From Rheinheimera sp. (GTDB taxonomy: Bacteria; Pseudomonadota; Gammaproteobacteria; Enterobacterales; Alteromonadaceae): a DNA stretch of 10,000 nt. Of this stretch, positions 1-6,286 are shown in pieces. The notes under the pieces are model-generated. The model was not told the DNA's origin, did no database searches, and saw nothing but the letters and a program-made list of their open reading frames with translations. Positions within the stretch are counted from its first letter, which is position 1, and every line of letters begins with the position of its first letter. The stretch spans positions 1-10,000 of the forward strand of contig NZ_JAIWOI010000287.1 in the NCBI RefSeq assembly GCF_020217005.1, written 5' to 3'. A program made the translations under genes and the position numbers.

Positions 1-1506
1 CTGCGCAGTGCAAGGCCCCGTGATTTCTCGCGTTTACGTGCTGCGTTGCAGTTATTGCCGGAGCTGTCGCCTGAACTGACTCTGTTACATAGCCCTTTAT
101 TGGCGCAGCTCTCTGCTAAATGCCAGCCGTTGCCAGAGCTGTGTGATTTATTAGAGCGCGCTATAGTGGATACTCCACCTATGCTGATCCGTGATGGTGG
201 CGTAATAGCATCAGGCTATAACGCTGAGCTGGATCAATGGCGTGAACTGGCAACAGGCGCTACGGATTATCTGGAGCGGCTGGAGCAACGTGAAAAAGAG
301 CGTACCGGCATAGCCTCGCTCAAAGTGGGTTTTAACAGAGTAGCAGGTTATTACATTGAAACTGGCCGCAGCGCTGCCGATCAGGTGCCAGCGGACTATA
401 TTCGCCGCCAAACCTTAAAAAACAACGAACGTTTTATTATTCCTGAATTAAAAGAATACGAAGACAAGGTACTGGGCAGCCAAAGCAAAGCTTTGGCGTT
501 GGAAAAGCAGCTCTACGACGAGTTATTTGATTTAACAGCGCCTTATCTGGCTGATTTACAGCAACTTTCCGCAGCTTTGGCCGAACTGGATTTGCTGACC
601 AACTTCGCAGAGCGCGCTGAACAGCTGAACTACCATCAACCTGAGCTAACTTCTGAGCCAGGTATCCAAATTGAAGCAGGCCGTCACCCTGTGGTGGAAC
701 AGGTGATGACGGAGCCTTTTATCGCCAACCCACTTAATCTGTCGCCAGAGCGACGTATGTTGATGATTACAGGCCCAAATATGGGTGGTAAATCGACGTA
801 TATGCGCCAGAACGCGCTGATCGTCCTGATGGCTTATATAGGCAGTTTTGTACCGGCTGAGCGCGCTGTCTTAGGCCCTATCGACCGCATATTCACCCGG
901 GTGGGTGCATCCGATGATTTGGCCTCAGGCCGTTCTACTTTTATGGTGGAAATGACAGAAACCGCTACTATTTTGCATCATGCGACGGCTCAGAGTTTAG
1001 TGCTGATGGATGAAATAGGCCGAGGTACCAGCACTTATGATGGTTTGTCTTTGGCATGGGCCTGCGCTGAATACCTGGCGCAGCAACTCAAAGCCATGAC
1101 CTTATTCGCAACTCATTATTTTGAACTGACCGAACTGGCCTCGCAGTTGCAGGGCTTAGCCAATATTCATCTGGATGCGGTCGAACACGACGAACACATC
1201 GTATTTATGCATCAGGTGCAAGACGGCGCTGCCAGTAAAAGTTATGGTTTACAGGTAGCACAGCTGGCCGGTGTACCCCGGGTGGTGATCCAAAAAGCCA
1301 AACAAAAACTAGCTCAGTTGGAACAACAATCTGTGGTCAGTGCCAAAGCACCAGCAGCGGCTAAAACAACAGAACCGCTGCAACAACAATTGTTTGTCGA
1401 AGCCGAACCTCATCCAATACTGGAACAACTGGCTAAGCTGGATCCGGATCAGCTATCAGCCCGTCAGGCTTTGGATTTGTTGTATCAACTGAAAGAGCGC
1501 TTGTAA
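1..1506 (+). CDS. mutS: DNA mismatch repair protein MutS, C-terminal part (5' truncated by window edge)
   Basis: MutS is the cytoplasmic ATPase that recognises mismatches and recruits MutL in methyl-directed repair. The reading frame is open from base 1, where the conserved [10 protein letters not shown] stretch of the core domain already lies, so the TTG at 46 is internal and not the start. About 500 residues are visible; the family is usually about 850, so the mismatch-binding and connector domains lie upstream of the window. Visible in order are the lever/clamp helices, the Walker A motif GPNMGGKST at 772-798, the Walker B motif [10 protein letters not shown] with the Asp-Glu pair at 1009-1014, and the [11 protein letters not shown] segment near 1110-1140. 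A beta-clamp binding peptide QQQLF follows at 1381-1395. The C-terminal tetramerisation helix ([12 protein letters not shown]) ends at the TAA. All catalytic motifs look intact. No terminator follows, and the next gene begins 26 bases downstream, so read-through is likely. Confidence 0.98.
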   Translation: MRSARPRDFSRLRAALQLLPELSPELTLLHSPLLAQLSAKCQPLPELCDLLERAIVDTPPMLIRDGGVIASGYNAELDQWRELATGATDYLERLEQREKERTGIASLKVGFNRVAGYYIETGRSAADQVPADYIRRQTLKNNERFIIPELKEYEDKVLGSQSKALALEKQLYDELFDLTAPYLADLQQLSAALAELDLLTNFAERAEQLNYHQPELTSEPGIQIEAGRHPVVEQVMTEPFIANPLNLSPERRMLMITGPNMGGKSTYMRQNALIVLMAYIGSFVPAERAVLGPIDRIFTRVGASDDLASGRSTFMVEMTETATILHHATAQSLVLMDEIGRGTSTYDGLSLAWACAEYLAQQLKAMTLFATHYFELTELASQLQGLANIHLDAVEHDEHIVFMHQVQDGAASKSYGLQVAQLAGVPRVVIQKAKQKLAQLEQQSVVSAKAPAAAKTTEPLQQQLFVEAEPHPILEQLAKLDPDQLSARQALDLLYQLKERL

Positions 1507-1517
1507 AAATGGGTTAA

Positions 1518-1525
1518 AAAAGGAG
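1518..1525 (+). promoter_or_regulatory. Shine-Dalgarno site that decides the start of the phosphatase gene
   Basis: AAAAGGAG ends at 1525. It lies 7 bases before an in-frame ATT at 1533 but 16 bases before the first conventional start, TTG at 1542. In the phosphatase frame a stop codon (TAA, 1515-1517) lies just upstream, so no ATG, GTG or TTG is available between the stop and 1542. The nearby GTG (1525) and TTG (1528) are in another frame. The spacing therefore favours ATT. Confidence 0.6.
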
Positions 1526-1532
1526 TGTTGTT

Positions 1533-3497
1533 ATTTCTGAATTGAGTTTAGCTACAGTGACTGACACAACGCCTCTGGTCTGGGCTGGCCCATTGTTACG
1601 TCGTCTGACGCCAGACAGGTTCTGCCTTTGGTTGGCCACCTCTGAACCTGTAACACTGAAACTTGTACTGCTACCTGAACAAGGCGAAGCTTTGCCGTTT
1701 GAGGCAAATCAGCTGCTACCTTTTGTGCAGCAGCTCCAACTAGCCGGTCAATTGTATCTGTATTTTCTGGATGTAGAATTGGCTGAAGCTCTGCCGGTTA
1801 ACCACTGGATTAGTTATGATCTGCAGTTAAAAACCAGCAGCAGCGACTGGCAAAATTGGCGGCATTGGGCCTCAGACTTAGTCTATCCGGGTCGGGATTT
1901 ACCTGGTTTTATCATCAAACCGCAGGTGCATTCAGTATTGCATGGCTCCTGTCGCAAACCACATTTTACTTCGGGTGATGCGCTAGTCCGTGCCGATCAG
2001 CAACTCAAAGACACAGCACCAGAGCAATGGCCTTCCTTGCTGATGTTAAGTGGCGATCAGGTCTACACAGACGATGTGGCAGCACCTATGCTGTATGCCA
2101 TTCATCAGTTGATAGCCAAACTGGATTTTGCCGATGAACAGCTACCTTGCGCAACCTTAAGCTCTGCGCATGAACTGCATAGCAAAACGCCCTATTACTA
2201 CCAACGTGAAAAACTGCTGCCAGCCACAGAAGCCAGTTATCAGGTCCTCAAACAGTTGTTTCAGGGCGCCAAAAAGCCGGTGTTTACCACAGACAGTGCA
2301 CACAACCATCTGATCTCTATGGCCGAAGTATTCTCGATGTATCTGCTGGTCTGGTCGCCTGCGCCTTGGCAGGGTCTGGAATTACAAATGCCAGATGAGC
2401 TGCTTGCACGTTTTAGTACGGATCGGCAAAAGCGCTGCGCTAGCTACTGTAAAAACCTGACAGACTTTAAAGCAGGTTTAGGCCAGGTCAGACGTTTAAT
2501 GGCTCACCTGCCTGTGGCTATGATGTTTGATGATCACGATATTACCGACGACTGGAATTTAACTGCAGAGTGGGAAAAAACCGCCTACGAGCATCCTTTT
2601 TCCCGCCGTATTATTGGCAATGCACTGATGGGATATTTGCTGTTTCAAGGCTGGGGGAATGCGCCAGAGAAAGTACAACGGTTGCTGCCTTTGTGCCAAC
2701 AAGCATTGAGCCAACCAGGTACTGCAGCTCATGATGACTGCATCACTCGCTTGCTTAAATTCTCTGAATGGCATTACAGCTGGCCAACCCAGCCGCCTTT
2801 ATTAGTACTGGATACCAGAACCCAGCGCTGGCGCTCTGAGCTATCGATGGAAAAACCTTCGGGCTTAATGGATTGGGAAGCTATTACTGAATTGCAGCAA
2901 CAACTGTTGGGGCATGACGCTGTATTGCTGGTCTCCCCCGCCCCTGTGTTTGGCGTCAAACTGATTGAAACTATTCAGCGAGTTTTTACCAGCTTTGGTA
3001 AACCTCTGATGGTCGATGCTGAAAACTGGATGACTCATCCTGGTTCTGCCTACGCACTACTGAATTTATTCCGCCATCCAAAAACACCACGCAACTTTGT
3101 CATTTTATCCGGTGATGTGCATTACAGTTTTGTCTTTGAGGTAAAACTGCGCCACAAAGAGCAAAGCCCGTCAATTTGGCAAATCACCAGCAGTGGCCTG
3201 AAAAATGAGTTTCCACACACTCTACTGGCTATCCTGGATACAGCCAACCGCTGGCTTTACGCTTCGCGCTCACCATTGAACTGGTTTACCAAAAGACGCC
3301 GGATGAAAATCACTCACCACAAACCCATAGGCGAAACCAAAGGTCGCCGTCTGGTCAACGCTGCGGGGATAGGTTTACTGGAGCTGACTCCTGAAGGTGT
3401 GCCATGCAAAATCCAGCAGCTCTGCTCTGATGGTGACACCGTCAGTTTTGAGCTGGAAAAAGGCGATGATGAACTGACGCAGGATTATAGTTTGTAG
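1533..3497 (+). CDS. PhoD-like metallophosphatase (alkaline phosphatase D family), cytoplasmic
   Basis: This is a predicted phosphodiesterase/phosphomonoesterase of the PhoD-like metallophosphatase fold; the natural substrate is unknown. Numbered from the TTG at 1542 (651 residues), the metal-binding motifs are HGSCRKP (134-140), SGDQVYTDD (170-178), FDDHDITDD (329-337) and LSGDVHYSF (522-530), the usual order for the family. The N-terminal 120 residues look like the beta-sandwich that precedes the catalytic domain. No Tat or Sec signal peptide or membrane segment is visible, unlike the classic secreted PhoD, so I infer a cytoplasmic enzyme. I place the start at ATT 1533 because of its Shine-Dalgarno spacing, which adds three residues. 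A conventional annotation would use TTG 1542. The gene follows mutS closely with no terminator between them, so the two are probably co-transcribed. A direct role in mismatch repair is not implied. Confidence 0.9.
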   Translation: MSELSLATVTDTTPLVWAGPLLRRLTPDRFCLWLATSEPVTLKLVLLPEQGEALPFEANQLLPFVQQLQLAGQLYLYFLDVELAEALPVNHWISYDLQLKTSSSDWQNWRHWASDLVYPGRDLPGFIIKPQVHSVLHGSCRKPHFTSGDALVRADQQLKDTAPEQWPSLLMLSGDQVYTDDVAAPMLYAIHQLIAKLDFADEQLPCATLSSAHELHSKTPYYYQREKLLPATEASYQVLKQLFQGAKKPVFTTDSAHNHLISMAEVFSMYLLVWSPAPWQGLELQMPDELLARFSTDRQKRCASYCKNLTDFKAGLGQVRRLMAHLPVAMMFDDHDITDDWNLTAEWEKTAYEHPFSRRIIGNALMGYLLFQGWGNAPEKVQRLLPLCQQALSQPGTAAHDDCITRLLKFSEWHYSWPTQPPLLVLDTRTQRWRSELSMEKPSGLMDWEAITELQQQLLGHDAVLLVSPAPVFGVKLIETIQRVFTSFGKPLMVDAENWMTHPGSAYALLNLFRHPKTPRNFVILSGDVHYSFVFEVKLRHKEQSPSIWQITSSGLKNEFPHTLLAILDTANRWLYASRSPLNWFTKRRRMKITHHKPIGETKGRRLVNAAGIGLLELTPEGVPCKIQQLCSDGDTVSFELEKGDDELTQDYSL

Positions 3498-3527
3498 TAA
3501 AGGGTTAAATCAGAGCCTTTAGATAAA

Positions 3528-3561
3528 ATAGCTGCACCGCATAACAAATGGGTGCAGCTGT
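3528..3561 (-). terminator. Rho-independent terminator for the SDR gene, between convergent genes
   Basis: Arms AGCTGCACC (3530-3538) and GGTGCAGCT (3551-3559) form a perfect 9-bp stem with a 12-base loop; a G-T and an A-T pair can extend it. Read on the minus strand it starts about 8 bases after the SDR stop codon and is followed by TATTTTATC, a T-rich tail. On the plus strand the tail is poor (TAACTATG), so termination of the phosphatase transcript from the other side would be weaker, though the hairpin could still act in both directions. Confidence 0.7.
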
Positions 3562-3568
3562 AACTATG

Positions 3569-4324
3569 TTAAATCCCCTGCCCACCAGACACTTCAATAC
3601 GCTGTGCATTGACCCAACGCAGATCTTCCGATAATAAACTGGCCACCATGGGGCCAATATCATCCGCAACTCCGACCCGGCCTAACGCCGTCATATCGGC
3701 GAAAAACTTATTAAAGTCCGGCGTATCGCGAACGGCACCACCAAAGAAGTCTGTTTCTATGGCTCCCGGTGCAACCGTATTGACCGCTATACCACGAGGG
3801 CCGAACTCTTTAGCCATATAAAGCGTCAGCATTTCTACTGCAGCTTTGGCCGCTGCATAGGCCGCCCAGCCAGGCGCTGATACCCGGGTTAAACCAGTGG
3901 ATAAATTCACAATACGACCGCCATCTGCCAGCAAAGGCAACAGGGTTTGGGTCAGAAAAAATACCCCTTTAAAGTGCACATTCACCAGCTGGTCAAATTG
4001 AGCTTCTGTAGTGTGCTCAATCAGGGCATAGTCACCATGACCAGCATTATTGACTAAATGATCAAAAGTATCGCGTTGCCAGACGTCAGCCAATAAAGTG
4101 CGAAGTCGGGCTGCAAAGCTGGCAAAACCAGCAACAGCGGCTGTGTCTAACTGCAAAGCTACAGCTTTGCGTCCCATGCCGCGGATTTCTGTCACTACGG
4201 CCTGCGCTTCTTGTTCGCGGCTTTGATAAGTAATAATGACATCAGCGCCACGACGAGCAATGTTCAGTGCCGTATTGCGGCCAAGGCCACGACTAGCTCC
4301 AGTGACTAAAGCGATTGTAGTCAT
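3569..4324 (-). CDS. Short-chain dehydrogenase/reductase (SDR), classical type
   Basis: This 251-residue protein has the full length of a classical SDR, an NAD(P)H-dependent oxidoreductase with a Rossmann fold. Visible motifs are the cofactor loop TGASRGLG (8-15), NNAG (92-95), the tetrad Asn N115, the active-site pair Y156-xxx-K160 (YAAAK), and the PG segment after beta 6 (VAPGAIETDFF). R12 in the glycine loop and R36 after the second strand suggest NADPH rather than NADH. The position 13 residues before the Tyr, normally the catalytic Ser, is T143, with S142 next to it. The ATG start is supported by AGGAGA (complement of 4331-4336), 6 bases upstream. The gene is divergent from an AraC-type regulator, a common arrangement in which the regulator controls the SDR gene. 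The substrate cannot be told from the sequence. Confidence 0.95.
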   Translation of the reverse strand: MTTIALVTGASRGLGRNTALNIARRGADVIITYQSREQEAQAVVTEIRGMGRKAVALQLDTAAVAGFASFAARLRTLLADVWQRDTFDHLVNNAGHGDYALIEHTTEAQFDQLVNVHFKGVFFLTQTLLPLLADGGRIVNLSTGLTRVSAPGWAAYAAAKAAVEMLTLYMAKEFGPRGIAVNTVAPGAIETDFFGGAVRDTPDFNKFFADMTALGRVGVADDIGPMVASLLSEDLRWVNAQRIEVSGGQGI

Positions 4325-4336
4325 GTGGTTTCTCCT

Positions 4337-4351
4337 CTGGTTTAAGACCAG
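4337..4351. repeat. Short inverted repeat in the SDR leader (possible operator or hairpin)
   Basis: CTGGT and ACCAG arms of 5 bp flank a 5-base centre. On the minus strand the repeat lies immediately upstream of the SDR Shine-Dalgarno site, where a bound protein or an mRNA hairpin could affect expression. The arms are short enough to be chance. Confidence 0.3.
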
Positions 4352-4432
4352 GCCATACTAAAGAAAAGTGGCGGCAGGGTATTTACCGGAAGATACGCAT
4401 TTTTTGCTTAATTCTCCAAAGCCCTTGGTACT

Positions 4433-4450
4433 TACTCTGCCGATAGAGTA
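4433..4450. repeat. 18-bp inverted repeat before the AraC-family gene (possible operator)
   Basis: TACTCT and AGAGTA arms are perfect 6-bp complements around a 6-base centre, ending 11 bases before the ATG at 4462. Size and position would suit an autoregulatory site, but AraC proteins more often bind direct repeats, so this may belong to another regulator or be chance. Confidence 0.35.
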
Positions 4451-4461
4451 GATTTACAACC

Positions 4462-5379
4462 ATGAAAGATGCATTGTTAAACACTGTGCGCCGTTATGTC
4501 GAGGCTTATGCCAACCCCAATGGTCTTGCACAAACGCCCATTTTGGGCCTGACCACTATTCGCTCGAATAGCCCGAGCGGGTTGGAGTATGCTATATCCC
4601 GTCCGCTGGTTTGCCTGGTGTTGCAGGGTAAAAAACAAGTGGTGATGGGTTCTGACGTTTTTGACTTTAGTGCCGGAGACTCCTTGTTAATCAGTGCCGA
4701 TGTGCCCACTATCAGCCAAATTACCCAAGCCAGCCCGGACGCTCCTTACATTTCACTGGTACTGGATTTGGATTTGAGTGTCATAGCAGAACTGACAGAG
4801 CAGATGGTACAGCCCAGACAAAGTTCGCAGGATCCTGTGCAGGTTCAGCCTACCGATCAGCTGGTTGCCGACGCCGCTTTGCGTCTGATGAATTTATTAG
4901 ACAGACCAGAATCTGTGCCGATACTGCACAAACAACTGGTGCGGGAGATGCACTATTGGTTGTTAGCCGGACGCCATGGTGCGGCCATTCAGAGGCTTGG
5001 TTATCAGGACAGTCATGTCCGGCAAATCGCTAAAGCTGTGGCTGTGCTCCGGACTGAATTCCGACAGCCACTGCAGATGGAGCAATTGGCCGCGCTGGCA
5101 GGCATGAGCCCTTCGTCCTTTTATCAACACTTTCGCTCTGTCACTTCCTTATCCCCCCTGCAATTTCAGAAGCAGTTACGGCTGATAGAAGCACGGCGTT
5201 TAATGCGTGCCGAAGGTTTGAAAGCAGGCAGCGCTGCTTTTGCTGTAGGTTACGAGAGCGTGCCGCAATTCAGCCGTGAATACCGCAGGTTCTTTGGTTT
5301 GACGCCGCTACAAGACAAAGAGCAAGGTAAAGCCAGTGCAATTCAGACAGGCACAACGTCCACTTCCACTTCTAACTGA
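4462..5379 (+). CDS. AraC-family transcriptional regulator with AraC_N (cupin-like) ligand domain
   Basis: This 305-residue DNA-binding regulator has an N-terminal AraC_N-type domain (about 20-175, including YAISRPLVCLVLQGKKQV and FSAGDSLLISADVP) and a C-terminal AraC double helix-turn-helix domain. The first HTH is MEQLAALAGMSPSSFYQHFR (about 206-225). The second is AAFAVGYESVPQFSREYRRF (about 258-277), followed by the signature FFGLTPL. The ATG at 4462 is preceded only by a weak purine stretch. Divergence from the SDR gene suggests the SDR gene is its target, possibly in response to an aldehyde or ketone; that is inferred from arrangement alone. The Ser/Thr-rich tail TGTTSTSTSN is encoded in the stretch that overlaps the opposing transglutaminase gene and lies beyond the conserved domain. 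Confidence 0.95.
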   Translation: MKDALLNTVRRYVEAYANPNGLAQTPILGLTTIRSNSPSGLEYAISRPLVCLVLQGKKQVVMGSDVFDFSAGDSLLISADVPTISQITQASPDAPYISLVLDLDLSVIAELTEQMVQPRQSSQDPVQVQPTDQLVADAALRLMNLLDRPESVPILHKQLVREMHYWLLAGRHGAAIQRLGYQDSHVRQIAKAVAVLRTEFRQPLQMEQLAALAGMSPSSFYQHFRSVTSLSPLQFQKQLRLIEARRLMRAEGLKAGSAAFAVGYESVPQFSREYRRFFGLTPLQDKEQGKASAIQTGTTSTSTSN

Positions 5380-6224
5380 TGCACGCCATGGCCCTGCAAC
5401 AGGCCTTTTAATGGCACTACGTCTGCATAATCACGGCCATAAGCTAAGGTAATATGGCGCTCTGCCGGCATCAGGTTATTGGTCGGGTCAAAATCGACCC
5501 AACCCAGTTCCGGATCGTAAACCGCAAACCAGGCATGTGAGGCATCTGCACCTATTAAACGTGGCTGGCCTTGTGGTGGTGAAGTTTCCAGATAACCACT
5601 GACATAGCGACAGGGTATACCTAAAGCTCTTAAACAGCTGATCGCCAGTTGAGCAAAATCCTGACAGACGCCCTTTTTATGCAACAACACTTCAGACACG
5701 GGTGTGACGACTGAGCTAAATTCTGGGTCGTAGTCAAACTGCAGGAAGATCAACTCTGTCAGTTGTTTTGCCAGCTGCAGGACGGTGAACTTCGGGTCGG
5801 CTATGCTCTGGATCAAAGCCTTCGTTTCATCAAGCAGCGGGATCATCCGGCTTGCACCTGTGCACAACAAAGCCTTTAGTTGCTCAGGCGAATAGTTTTG
5901 CTGCTGGTGAATACAGGCTGCGGCTTGAGGCCAGGGCTGAGTTAAATCCAAAGCCAGATTCTGCTGTCGCGGCAACACCTCAACCATAGAGTAAGCAGTT
6001 ACAGCCAATTGCTGATGTGGAGGTTGCAAGTGGATAAAGTGCTGAGTATTGCCAAAAGTATCTGTTCTGGCATAAACAGAAGAAGCTGTGGGTGCTACGT
6101 CCAGACTGAAACTACAAAGCTCCTGACCAGGTAATTGTCGTGGCTGCAGACAAGCCAGATTGTAACTATTGGCCACAGGATGCTGATAACAATAACGGGT
6201 CAGATGGCGGATCTGATACTTCAT
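5343..6224 (-). CDS. Transglutaminase-like cysteine peptidase/transferase family protein
   Basis: This 293-residue protein has a bacterial transglutaminase N-terminal domain (about 1-85, beginning YQIRHLTRYCYQHPV) and a transglutaminase core (about 130-255). The catalytic triad is visible: C187 in KKGVCQDFAQL, H230 in ASHAWFAVY and D246 in WVDFDPTNN. It should therefore be an active papain-like enzyme that either hydrolyses an amide bond or transfers an acyl group. No signal peptide is visible. It is the last gene of a minus-strand operon with ATP-grasp and alpha-E genes; in such predicted amidoligase operons it may trim or transfer the peptide made by the ligase, which is inference. The ATG is preceded by AAGG with an 8-base spacer. 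The spacer to the previous gene (62 bases) carries a GC-rich hairpin, unlike the tight junctions upstream. The 3' end overlaps the convergent AraC-type gene by 37 bases. Confidence 0.93.
   Translation of the reverse strand: MKYQIRHLTRYCYQHPVANSYNLACLQPRQLPGQELCSFSLDVAPTASSVYARTDTFGNTQHFIHLQPPHQQLAVTAYSMVEVLPRQQNLALDLTQPWPQAAACIHQQQNYSPEQLKALLCTGASRMIPLLDETKALIQSIADPKFTVLQLAKQLTELIFLQFDYDPEFSSVVTPVSEVLLHKKGVCQDFAQLAISCLRALGIPCRYVSGYLETSPPQGQPRLIGADASHAWFAVYDPELGWVDFDPTNNLMPAERHITLAYGRDYADVVPLKGLLQGHGVHQLEVEVDVVPV
5385..5415 (+). terminator. Probable terminator of the AraC-family gene, inside the opposing gene
   Basis: GGCCCTG (5390-5396) and CAGGCC (5400-5405) form a short stem with one bulged C and a CAA loop, followed directly by TTTTAAT. 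Outer arms GCCAT (5385-5389) and ATGGC (5411-5415) could close a longer structure that competes with it. It begins 5 to 11 bases after the AraC stop and lies within the last codons of the minus-strand transglutaminase gene. The U-tract is only four bases, so strength is uncertain. Confidence 0.4.
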
Positions 6225-6236
6225 AAGTTTGACCTT

Positions 6237-6261
6237 GTAGGGGCGGGACTCGTCCCCGCCC
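6237..6261 (+). repeat. REP-like element: GTAG head plus GC-rich hairpin
   Basis: GTAG at 6237-6240 is followed by arms GGGCGGG (6241-6247) and CCCGCCC (6255-6261) with a 7-base loop; an alternative 8-bp pairing with one bulged C is also possible. A GTAG or GGAG tetranucleotide in front of a GC-rich palindrome is the known signature of REP elements mobilised by REP-associated tyrosine transposases. No T-tract follows on either strand, so it is not a normal terminator. It lies between the fusion gene and the transglutaminase gene. Only one copy is seen here, so repetition in the genome is unproven. Confidence 0.55.
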
Positions 6262-6286
6262 GCCTGAAATTCAAATCAATGCCCAT

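Larger units (their letters stand above)
4325..4461. promoter_or_regulatory. Divergent promoter region between SDR and AraC-family genes
   Basis: These 137 bases separate the two start codons and must hold both promoters, unless one gene is read from further away. The middle is AT-rich around 4395-4415 (CATTTTTTGCTTAATT). I see no convincing sigma-70 pair: TTGCTT (4404-4409) with TACTTA (4429-4434) has a 19-base spacer, and TAGTAT near 4357-4362 on the minus strand has no good -35. Weak promoter boxes would suit activation by the AraC-type protein, which is inference. Confidence 0.55.

Noticed and set aside
46..48. TTG as the start of a 486-residue MutS-like gene
   Set aside because: The frame is open to base 1 and the residues before it ([10 protein letters not shown]) are conserved MutS sequence, so the gene is cut by the window edge.
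1507..1532. Terminator or promoter between mutS and the phosphatase gene
   Set aside because: Only 26 bases are present, with A-runs but no inverted repeat and no -35/-10 pair.
6240..6261. GC-rich hairpin as a terminator after the fusion gene
   Set aside because: No T-tract follows on the minus strand (CTACAAGGTC), and that stretch holds the transglutaminase ribosome binding site; the REP-like reading fits better.
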